Shown one piece after another: positions 24,711 through 32,500 of a stretch of DNA of 32,500 nt (position 1 is its first letter; each line of letters starts with the position of its first letter). The notes beneath the pieces are model-generated. The model did not search any database. It saw only the letters and a list, made by a program, of their open reading frames with translations, and had not been told where the DNA came from. Position numbers and translations under genes: made by a program. Origin of the DNA: Chromera velia (Eukaryota; Sar; Chromeraceae); NCBI GenBank assembly GCA_018398765.1, contig JAHBMJ010000697.1, positions 1 through 32,500 on the forward strand, in the 5' to 3' direction.

Positions 24711-24769
24711 TATATATATATATATATATATATGTGGTTCCATATATATATATATATATATATATATGC
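24711..24769. repeat. Two (TA)n blocks forming a hairpin
   Basis: (TA)n, the spacer GTGGTTCCA, then (TA)n. Each block is self-complementary and they pair with each other. The position is about 190 bases upstream of the LRR gene start. Confidence 0.9.
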
Positions 24770-24832
24770 ATTTAGATTTAGGAATCATGCATCAGTTGAA
24801 TCGCGGCCGCTATTAATTACAACTTTTTTTTT

Positions 24833-24848
24833 CGCGCGCATGCGCGCG
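24833..24848. repeat. CGCGCGCATGCGCGCG perfect palindrome
   Basis: A 16-bp perfect palindrome of alternating purine and pyrimidine, of the sort that can adopt Z-DNA. A second palindrome, CTCCTGTACAGGAG, lies at about 24969-24982. Confidence 0.8.
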
Positions 24849-24870
24849 CGATCGAAGGCTATCGCAAACC

Positions 24871-25350
24871 CAGGCCGCACCCGCAGATTTTGACCCGCAG
24901 ATTTTGCACTTAGGCCGTATTGTATTGTGGCAGACTCTCGGCCTGCGGGGCTGCGGCTTGCAGGGTATCTCCTGTACAGGAGTCTCCCACCCCCATGCAT
25001 TCTACCTAGGCCGTTCGAATCTGTCGCATCCTAGAGTGGCGTAGATTTTACCTATTTACCCGTGGATTTACCCGATTTTAGGCATGGATTTTACAAAAAA
25101 AAAGGTAAAATCTACGGTTCCAAAAAAATATTTTGAGCGTAAGATGATCCGTAGATTTTGCATGACCCGTGGATTTTTCAATGCAAAATCTATAGTTCAA
25201 AATATACGGATCGCGTAAATTCAAAATCTACGAGTCATGCAAAAGCAGCAAAAGACAGCAAAAATCAAAATCCATACCCGCATATTTCAATTGTGCACAA
25301 AATAAGCACCCGTAGATTTCTGAAATATGACTGACCATAGATTTTGCATG
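24871..25350. repeat. Cluster of CGTAGATTTT motifs in both orientations
   Basis: At least ten variants of CCGTAGATTTTG / CCCGTGGATTTT and their complements (AAAATCTACG) occur in under 500 bases. The clearest hairpin has arms TAGATTTTGCAT (25152-25163) and ATGCAAAATCTA (25181-25192). There is no coding potential. It resembles the subterminal repeat zone of a DNA transposon and lies just left of a transposase-like pseudogene, but I see no copies on the other side of that gene. Confidence 0.6.
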
Positions 25351-25930
25351 CATATATATGTATGTATACATTTATATGCATGTCCTTAATTCTCCAGCTA
25401 TATATAGCTGAATGGCCACGGTCGATCCTTTTCAGCTAGCTATCAAGTGTCCAGTTATACAGCCAGCTAGCTGTGCACACATATATGTAGCCATAGTCTT
25501 CGACGTACGTCTGGTATAGAGTTCGTTCGTCCGTCTCTTCTAAACTGAATCTTTCGAGAGGTACAGAAACATGACTCTCCAGGAAGCATCCATAAGGGAC
25601 ACGGCAAACCACTTTCTCGACTTGTACTTGAAGACTACGCAAAATGCAGCATAGACACAGCAGTCGGCTGTCCGGTTACAGAGAATCTCTGAGGTTTGTC
25701 TGGGAAAATCGGTTCTTTCGAAACGTTTTGGGGAGGATCTAGGAAATGTTACTTGAGAGACGGATCGATGGATTGAAAAGGAAGTAGGAAAAGTTCAGCT
25801 TTCGTTCATGGACCTAGATCGGCCAGTTGTGAATCCCTATTCACAGGAGGAGTACGAAGGTAACAACAACTACCATATCCCTGTGTGGCCTGCAAAGACG
25901 GCTTATAAAAGTATATATAAGTTTTTATCA

Positions 25931-25931
<1 letters not shown>

Positions 25932-25968
<37 letters not shown>

Positions 25969-26079
25969 CCTCCCTCTCTCACTCTCTTTCTCTCTCTCCC
26001 TCACTCTCTCTCTCTCTCTCTGTCTCTCTTTTTCTCTCTCTCTCCCTCCCTCACTCACTCTCTCTCTCTCTCCCCCTCA

Positions 26080-26113
<34 letters not shown>

Positions 26114-26120
26114 TCTTGTG
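25932..26120. repeat. (CT)n array within an intron of the transposase-like gene
   Basis: Nearly pure CT with CCCT and CACT interruptions. More (CT)n at 26211-26253 and (TCTG)n at 26307-26341 lie in the same intron (25860-26417), whose acceptor TCTGCAG follows another TCTG run. Confidence 0.92.
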
Positions 26121-26208
26121 TGTAGAATAGTGTACAATTTGAGCAGAAGGAGACGAAAAGGTTTTGGATGCCATAAATGAACCTGCTTTCTCTTTCTCAC
26201 TGAGCCTT

Positions 26209-26251
<43 letters not shown>

Positions 26252-26306
26252 TTGAGCATAGGTTGGGTGAAAGGATGGAAGACGAGCATATGCATTTTTA
26301 TATCTG

Positions 26307-26344
<38 letters not shown>

Positions 26345-27391
26345 AAGAAGGGAGAAGAAGAAACATATAGTCTGTCTGTCTGCCTTTGTGTATGTCTGTC
26401 TGTCTGCCTGTCTGCAGGTCTGCTTGAGTTGGAGAGCTATTGAGAGGACGTGTTGAATTGGTTTCGTTTCAAGCGTAAGTTTTTGGAGCAAGGACTGCAC
26501 GAGATCGGCATCTACACCAACAATTTGTGCGGCGCATCGTTATAGAAACATCGTCTTTTCTTGCATCCCCACTCATTTCCTGTCAATGTATACTTAGATG
26601 GAGTGGAGGCAGTGGAGACCACAGGGATTGACGTTCTACAGTCCTTTACAGGAATTTACCACTATAGAGATACATGGCATCCCAACCCAGTGTTTGCTCC
26701 ATCTGCCCCAGACAGCATTTGCCCTTATACCATTGTCCTCAAAGAAGAGAAGGCTGCATGTGCCGGGTACAAGGCACTCAGGAAGCTGAATCTCGAACTT
26801 CTCGAGCTCGAGTGCAGGGGGATCAAGTGCGACATTCAGGATAGGAACGAAACAATTAACTTGGTTCTGCCAATGCGACACTGCATCGTTAGAGATAATC
26901 CTGCAAAGTCTGATAAGTCTTAGTTGGCTAGGGGGTGCTCACAAAAAAGCATTCTCTTCACTGCGTTTGTGTCTTGCGTGTGTCTCTCTCATTTCTTCCC
27001 CTCCCTTCAGTACGTACGCCATGGTGCTTGTGTCTGTGCACATGTCTCATGGTGTCTTATCTTGTTTTGCAATGCAGAAATGACAGAAACACACGCTCTG
27101 TGGCCCTCTGAGTGCTACTGTCAGCGTTGCCTCTTGCGTTACATCATTGGCAATGCAAGGGGGCAATCAGAGCAAAAGAAGGCAAAGAGACGAAAGGAGG
27201 CATACTTGAATGCTGAGGCGGAGCGAGTGACTGACTGGCCTGCCGTATATATACAAGCAGCGCAGCAGCAGTTTCAAGGGGCCCCATTTGGGATCAAAGG
27301 CCCGTCTCCTTTCCATCTCGAGACAATAGATTTGTTTGCAAATGGAGTGGTAAGTCTGCCTTTTTACCTGTCGCCATGACCCCCTGCCTCG

Positions 27392-27394
<3 letters not shown>

Positions 27395-27433
<39 letters not shown>

Positions 27434-27605
27434 CTGTGTGTGTGTATATGTGTGTGTGTATGTATAAAAAAAGAAAAGAAGAAGGGAAGAAAGGAAAAAA
27501 GGAAGAAAAGAAGGAAGGAAGGAAGGGAGGAAGGGAGGAAGGGAGGAAAGAAGGAAGGAAGGAAGGAAGGAAGGAAGGAAAGAGAGAGGGAAGCAAGGAA
27601 ACAAG
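27395..27605. repeat. (GT)n then (GGAA)n arrays within an intron
   Basis: TGTGTG with TATG interruptions to about 27465, then GAAGGAAGG units to about 27600. It fills most of intron 27350-27650. Confidence 0.92.
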
Positions 27606-28384
27606 GAGAAAAGCTAACAAGGAGAGAAACTTCCTATATCTTTTTTGTAGGCAGAGGACCGTCCGTTTAATTATATCGAAATGGTGGCTCCAGATCTGGC
27701 GCACGACATAGATGAGAACATGTTGTCTCAGGTGCTGGGGCCAGCTATTAGACGTCTCCAATCTTCGCATAGAGTTTCCATGAGAGACCTTCGAGCGTCC
27801 ATGCAGGAGATGGCCAAACCTGGGGAGGCAATCCCCTCGTTGCTGTTTACGAAGAATGAAGATCTGAAGTTGAAAGCGTCTCCTTGCTGCCTTGCGGTAC
27901 GGGGCGTCTACCATTTTATTGAAAACCATAGACCCCATTTGCTCAAGGGAGGAGATCTGACCGTTCTAGTTTTCGCTAAAATGTGGGAGTGGGCAGAGCT
28001 CTTCACCGACCAGGTTTCCCTCGCCGATTTTGAGCTTGACAAAGCTCATCGGCAGATTGTTGAATAGATGAAGCTCTATAAGGAGACAGTCTCTGAACGC
28101 GGTGGGATATTTTATCTGACTGATCATCTTCCCGCACACTTTTGCGAGCAGGTGCGCCTCTTTGGTCCTCTGAATTAGCTCTGTTGCTTGGGGCTGGAGT
28201 CTTTTAACTTTCGAGGGAAGACTCTCTTTAAGCATTGGAATGTAGGATCAAATCGCCGACTTATCCCTTTAAGAGTTCTTGAGGGCCTTGTTCGTTGGCA
28301 AAAGTGGAATTGACAAAAGAAAGGCAAGTTTCTGAGTGTGAATGAGCCAGCCACTGGCCTGATTGCAGCTGGAGTGCACACGTT

Positions 28385-28620
28385 GCGATAAAAATCAACA
28401 ACACACAAATTATGGTGAATGTTCATAAATGTGTCACTAGGCATCTTATTTAAAATATTTATAGTATGTATAGTAGTCTTTAGGTAGTTAGTTAGTGCAA
28501 TAAAAATCAACAACACAAAAATTATGGTGAATGTTCATAAATGTGTCACTAGGCATCTTATTTAAAATACTTATAGTATATATAGACTAAGTACAGTATA
28601 GTAGTCTTTAGTTAGTTAGT
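28385..28620. repeat. Two tandem copies of a ~112-bp AT-rich unit
   Basis: Copy 1 begins GCGATAAAAATCAACAACAC (28385) and copy 2 GCAATAAAAATCAACAACAC (28497). They share the run from ATTATGGTGAATG to CTTATTTAAAATA with very few differences, and copy 2 has a short insertion near its end. An inverted relative of the GGCATCTTATTTAAAAT segment occurs at about 28853-28869, and TTAGTTAGTT repeats in both orientations fill 28600-28790. This suggests a foldback-type element. Confidence 0.8.
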
Positions 28621-28942
28621 TTACTAGTTTATAAGCTTATGGAAAACTAACTAACTAATTCAACTAAACAGATTTGAGCTAAGATTTGAGTAGCGTTTGC
28701 ACAAAAAAAAATACTATAGGGTTTAGTTCTTAATTTAGTTAGTTAATTCGATTTTACAGAAAAATGTAAACTAACTAAAAAACTATAAACTAAATAAAAA
28801 TTATGCCCGGCCCTATTCTTTGTGCATATATGTCTATATACTATTATATAAACATTTTAAATAAGATACCTATAGTATGTAGATAAATATAAATTTATTA
28901 GTTTTGAATCTTTGCTTTAAATCTCCAATGCACTTCAATGTT

Positions 28943-29683
28943 TTACTCCATTGGTTCTGGATCTGATTCTTCTCTCTGATTGTAGATGGATAAAAGAGAG
29001 ACAGGGTGTTGGCCAGCAGATGCTGATGGGGGGCTAGATGGGGGGGGGAACATAGGGGGATTGACATCATGTGCAGATGAAGAACCAAATTCGATCGAAG
29101 CTCCTTTGTCAACTCCTCTTCCCAAGACTCCATGCCCGTGGAGGGCATCGGGGGAAAAGGAGCGCTGTAGAAACTGGGAGCCCATCAAACCTCCTTCGCC
29201 AACTCCCTCTTCTAAGCCTCCATGCCCGTGGAGAGCGTCGGGGGAAAAGGAGCGCTGTAGAAACTGGGAGCCCATCAAACGTCCTTCGCCAACTCCCTCT
29301 TCTAAGCCTCCATGCCTGTGGAGGGCATCGGGGGAAAAGGGACGCTGTGGAAACTGGGAGCCCATCAAATCTCCTTCGTCAACTCCCCCTCCCAAGCTTC
29401 CATACCCGTGAGGGGCATCATAGGGAAAAGAACGCTGTGCAAACTGAGAAGCGATTGAACGGTCGCTTCCCCCGCAGCCGAAGTCCAAATCTTCCCCCAG
29501 ACTGGGACCGATCCCCAAAGCGGGCTCAGGGCTTTGACTGACTCTTCCTCCCATAGATGCCAACCTGCCGTTTCCATCATTGGGATGTTGTATAAAGAAA
29601 GCGCTCAACTGGAGTCGACTCTGATGTTCAGACTGCGACGGCCCCGAGCGAGCGATCGGATTCCCCACACCAGGTGGGGGCAT
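28943..29683 (-). CDS. Open frame with four 30-residue repeats, function unknown
   Basis: Single open frame of 246 codons from an ATG at 29683, with an in-frame TAA immediately upstream, so the start is plausible. The middle holds four copies of a 30-residue unit with the core GSQFLQRSFSPDALHGHG, then a Ser/Pro-rich tail. All three minus frames and the plus frames are partly open across the repeat because 90 is divisible by three, so the coding strand needs care. In favour of this frame, differences between copies such as GAT/GAC and GCC/GCT fall on third positions and are silent. No known family. It may be a 3' part of the locus further right on the same strand. Confidence 0.4.
   Translation of the reverse strand: MPPPGVGNPIARSGPSQSEHQSRLQLSAFFIQHPNDGNGRLASMGGRVSQSPEPALGIGPSLGEDLDFGCGGSDRSIASQFAQRSFPYDAPHGYGSLGGGVDEGDLMGSQFPQRPFSPDALHRHGGLEEGVGEGRLMGSQFLQRSFSPDALHGHGGLEEGVGEGGLMGSQFLQRSFSPDALHGHGVLGRGVDKGASIEFGSSSAHDVNPPMFPPPSSPPSASAGQHPVSLLSIYNQREESDPEPME
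29105..29465. repeat. 90-bp tandem repeat, four copies
   Basis: AAACTGGGAGCCCATCAAA recurs at 29171, 29261 and 29351, and a diverged copy (AAACTGAGAAGCGATT) at 29441, exactly 90 bases apart. The first three copies are close to identical; the fourth is older. Confidence 0.95.
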
Positions 29684-29974
29684 TTATTCCCACCAGGTGC
29701 CAGGCCTGCGGGACGGTGAGGAGACATGACCTTCCCCCCCCCCCCCCCGCATCTTCTTATCGCCCTCCTGCCTGACATGACCTTTCCCCCCCCTCCTGCA
29801 GCTCCTCATCGACTTCTTGCCCCATGGTTTCGTCTCCACTGTGCTGAAGCTCTTTTGCCCTCTCTTTTTCCTCTTTTTCTTGTATTTTATGCCTTTTCAA
29901 TGTACGTGGAAGTTACACTATATATTCTGCTGTCTCTGGCAGCAGATTCTCTGCTTCGGGACCTACTTTGTACT

Positions 29975-30098
29975 CAAACACACACACACACACACATACA
30001 CACACACACACACAAATCAATATAAAATACACACGCACAAATACACACACACAAATATATATATATACACATATGTACACACACACATACACACACAG

Positions 30099-30131
<33 letters not shown>

Positions 30132-30141
30132 AATACACATA

Positions 30142-30191
<50 letters not shown>

Positions 30192-30230
30192 CACATACAC
30201 ACACACACACAGACACACACACACACACAC
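29975..30230. repeat. Long (CA)n array with TA and CAGA interruptions
   Basis: About 250 bases of CACACA with ATATAT islands. It separates the 30291-30473 exon-like piece from a short coding-like tail at about 29907-29965 (KVGPEAENLLPETAEYIV), so it is probably intronic. Confidence 0.93.
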
Positions 30231-30288
30231 AGCGATAGAGACAGAGAGAACACTAGCTCCCTGGAACAGATGTATACAGATACAGACT

Positions 30289-30680
30289 GACGTGATTCGT
30301 AGGGGGCGGCTCAGATGGCTGTTGACATATGCTACAGGGCCCTGTTCCTTCAAAATGTTTTTCTTCATCATCGTCTCCACCAGGATCTTTGTCTTGTTCA
30401 CAGACAACACTCCTGAGAAGTGGTCCAGATCATCGCTGTCGAGAGTGTGCTTCCAGGCCAGGAGGTTCTCCACCTGTACATACATATATACATACATATA
30501 TACATACATACATACACAGAGAGACACACACATACAGAAACATAGAGGCAGATAGATACAGACAGATACAGACAGATACAGACAGAGATAGACTGAGACA
30601 AACAGAGACAGATAGAAAGAAACAGAGACAGACAAAGAAACCGCGGGCGCTCCCTCCTCCCCCCTCCCCCCCACACACAC

Positions 30681-30717
<37 letters not shown>

Positions 30718-32453
30718 ATCAACCATACAGACGGACCTTCTTGCCATGCAATGCCACGATGAGATCGGTTTTTGAAAGCCGGGAGTATGTTCCGTTTGGA
30801 CAATTTAATGGATGCCACTACATATGCCTCTTTAGGAGTGAAACGACCCTCCTTGCTTCAATGATGCAATCCGTCGGAACGGGTCCAGCGGCTTTCCTCT
30901 TCTCTCTTTTCTTACGCACCTCTTCTCTCTTTTTTTTTTGTTTTTTCTTTTTTTAGCATTTCTTCCTTTCTTTCTTGTCTTGCTCTAGCCCGATCCGCTT
31001 TTATCGCTTCTCTCTCGTCCTCACTTATTTCAATAAGGCAGCTCGAGGGGTATGATGAATCAGAAAGTGACGGGGAGGCACTTGAGTGAGAGCTGGGGGA
31101 AGGAGGGCTTTACAGAAGGGTGATTCCTTCAATCAGCTTTTTTTCCGGTTTTATGGGGTCCGCTGCTAGCTTTCTGACATTCATGTCCAGAAGGGGGAGC
31201 ATGCGGGGCCCGTTTCCAAAGTCCTACTCCATGTAGACCCTGATGCAGTCCCTCTCAATCCCTTTGTCTATTGACCATATCTGCATACACACGGACTAGT
31301 ACCGAATGAAAGAAGAAGGAAATAGAAAAAGGAGGGAGATGAAAGCCAAAGAAAAAGAAAAATCAGAACAACGTGAAGAAAGAATGCGTAGAGACGGCAG
31401 GACACGGGAATCAGAAGGGAACTCTTGCATAGAATGTTTGTAAGGGACAAATTCTGACAGACCTTTGCCTTTTTCCATGGAAAATTGGATCTAGAAAAAT
31501 TCATTTCAACTTTGGCTCTCCCTGGCACCTTCGCTCTCCAGTCCTTCAAAAACTGGCTCTTTTACCATGAAGGCATATCCTTTATGCGTTTGTCTTCACG
31601 GTATTCTACTGTGTAATCTTCCCCATAGGTCTTGGAGTCGTAGGCTGGAGAAGTTGGTTCCCAGGAAAAAGGTGGAACCACCTTCGCCTCCCTCTCTACT
31701 TCTTCCAATACAAGCCGACGGCGCTCCTTCTTTTCTTCTTTCTCTTTCTTTTTCTTCAGCTGGATCACTCTATTGACTATCTCGCTCACGTCAACTCTTT
31801 TGTTATTTGATGTCACCCCCCAAAACTTTTTTGCTACAGGTTCTTTTCTCCCTTGGACGGAGCCAGGGCTCTTGCCTGGCAGCCAGTCCACGGAAAGCCA
31901 CTGAACAGTCAGGGGGGGGCCTTCTCTTGCTTCCCCGATGACGGTTTTGTCCTGAACAAGTTTCGCCCCCTCGGCCCAGAGCTTCTGCATTACTGCTCCC
32001 GCTTTTCCTTTGACCCCAAACTTTGGCATAGAGAGATTTGTCTTGCTGCCAACTTTTGGGGGCTGCAATGCTGAAAGCATGCTGGGGGGAAGCGGTGGGC
32101 ATGGTTTTTGTTTTGCGACAGCTTGTAATGGGGCTTTCATGTACGAGGGTATCGGCAACCCTGCTCTTTCATCTCGGTCCCCCATCCCCCCCCCCTCGGC
32201 CGGCATAGACGCAACGAGCCCTCCAGCTGTGCTTGAGTGAGGGGCACTTCCAACGCCCGTTTGATCTCCGTCCCCTCCCCACCCCCCCTTGGCCGGCACG
32301 GGCGCAACGAGCCCTCCTGCTGTGCTTGGGTGAGGGGCATCTCCAACGCCCGTTTAATCTCCGTCCCCTCCCCGCCCCCCCTCGGCCGACACGGGCGCAA
32401 CGAGCCCTCCAGCTGTGCTTGGGTGAGGGGCACCTCTAACGCCCATTTGATCT
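30289..32453 (-). pseudogene. Spliced coding-like locus with six in-frame stops, unknown family
   Basis: Minus-strand reading: a repeat region 32450-32165, then SYMKAPLQAVAKQKPCPPLP, LTVQWLSVDWLPGKS, a Lys/Glu-rich helix (QLKKKKEKEEKKERRR), SWEPTSPAYDSKTYGEDYT, FLKDWRAKVPGRAKVEM to a donor near 31455. After an acceptor (TATGCAG, exon start 31280) comes SIDKGIERDCIRVYME, continuing in one frame to VASIKLSKRNILPAFK and a GTATGG donor ending at 30729. The next exon, 30473-30291, gives VENLLAWKHTLDSDDLDHF. In-frame stops: TAA 32354, TAA 31562, TAG 31224, TAA 31110, TAA 30912, TGA 30858 (lowest coordinates). Near an A10 tract at about 30925 another frame also looks coding (VPTDCIIEARRVVSLLKR), so one or two indels are possible there. 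No domain recognised. It may be transposon-encoded. Confidence 0.45.
30478..30712. repeat. (TACA)n, (GACA)n/(GATA)n and (GA)n arrays within an intron
   Basis: Tetranucleotide arrays and (GA)n fill intron 30474-30728 of the locus at 30289-32453. On the coding strand they read as pyrimidine tracts just upstream of the acceptor. Confidence 0.92.
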
Positions 32454-32455
32454 CA
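32172..32455 (-). repeat. 93-bp tandem repeat, three copies, in frame
   Basis: GCAACGAGCCCTCC recurs at 32211, 32304 and 32397, exactly 93 bases apart. On the minus strand each unit encodes a 31-residue Gly/Pro-rich block ending GGDGDQTGVG or close variants. The middle copy has TAA where both neighbours have CAA. Confidence 0.93.
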
Positions 32456-32500
32456 GCCCACCCCCTGCTCCCTCTCAGTCATCGCAACCGTAGGGATTCC

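Larger units (their letters stand above)
25541..28313 (+). pseudogene. DDE-transposase-like gene with eight in-frame stops
   Basis: A long protein can be read on the plus strand as exon pieces up to 25859, 26418 to about 26940, about 27011-27349 and 27651-28313, joined in phase by GT/AG introns. In order: FERYRNMTLQEA, YSQEEYE, NWFRFKRKFLEQGLHEIGIY, FPVNVYLDG (first catalytic-type Asp, 26597), GIKCDI, VRDNPAKSD (second Asp, 26894), CYCQRC (about 27113), then FYLTDHLPAHFCEQVRLFGPLN and a LESFN..GKTLFKHW segment. The LYxDG, then xDN, then CxxC, then FGPL...E...FK order resembles CACTA-like transposases; this is my recollection of the family, not a search. Stops: TAA 25541, TAG 25652, TGA 25754, TGA 26441, TAG 26543, TAG 26921, TAG 28065, TAG 28176; the last TGA is at 28311. 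The junction 26925-27080 is unresolved. No frameshift is needed within exons. Confidence 0.6.

Noticed and set aside
24871..25350. CRISPR-like array
   Set aside because: Motifs are short, irregularly spaced and in both orientations, in a eukaryotic context.
26598..26887. Treating 26598 as an exon start (acceptor TACTTAG) in the transposase-like gene
   Set aside because: The upstream frame carries FPVNVYLDG, a conserved-looking catalytic motif, and reads back to a better acceptor at 26418, so the TACTTAG is within coding sequence.
29975..30740. Long Cys/Val and Ser/Leu open frames on both strands
   Set aside because: Translation of (CA)n, (GA)n and tetranucleotide repeats.

Overview
The window is nuclear DNA of a eukaryote. 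The evidence is spliceosomal introns with GT...AG ends that restore conserved protein families, very long microsatellites inside introns and spacers, and several classes of transposable elements. The mix of a compact protist-type squalene synthase, intron-rich genes and hAT-like elements would fit a single-celled alga or protist of the chromerid/alveolate kind. That assignment is inference, not something read directly from the sequence.

Layout. 1-1026: reverse transcriptase fragment (+) with two in-frame stops. 2351-3201: possible small spliced gene (-), weakly supported. 4006-7438: complete six-exon squalene synthase gene (+), 561 aa, with an N-terminal rather than C-terminal membrane anchor. 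7439-12600: about 5 kb of pyrimidine-rich spacer with microsatellites and no gene I can support. 12603-16600: AT-rich transposon nest. It holds a 1,655-bp hAT-like element with a perfect 8-bp target duplication, inserted in an older inverted-repeat element, plus a 210-bp MITE-like palindrome and a solo element end. 16661-19295: eight-exon gene (-) of unknown function. 20186-24519: complete four-exon gene (-) for a 1,225-aa SDS22-type leucine-rich repeat protein. 24711-25350: AT hairpins and a cluster of inverted CGTAGATTTT motifs. 25541-28313: DDE-transposase-like gene (+) whose frame is intact apart from many nonsense codons. 28385-28870: tandem and inverted AT-rich repeats. 28943-29683: ORF (-) with 90-bp in-frame repeats. 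30289-32453: another coding-like locus (-) with in-frame stops and 93-bp repeats, probably continuing past the right edge.

Two cellular genes (squalene synthase, the LRR protein) are clean and complete. No pathway links them. Squalene synthase commits farnesyl diphosphate to sterols, and the LRR protein is probably a structural or adaptor protein. In contrast, four transposon-like or unknown loci can be read in one continuous frame only by passing through TAA, TAG or TGA codons, with few frameshifts. In one of them sister repeat copies show CAA at the position where another copy has TAA. This contrast is the most interesting pattern here. It fits transition-type mutation of repeats better than ordinary decay, and recoding remains an alternative to exclude.
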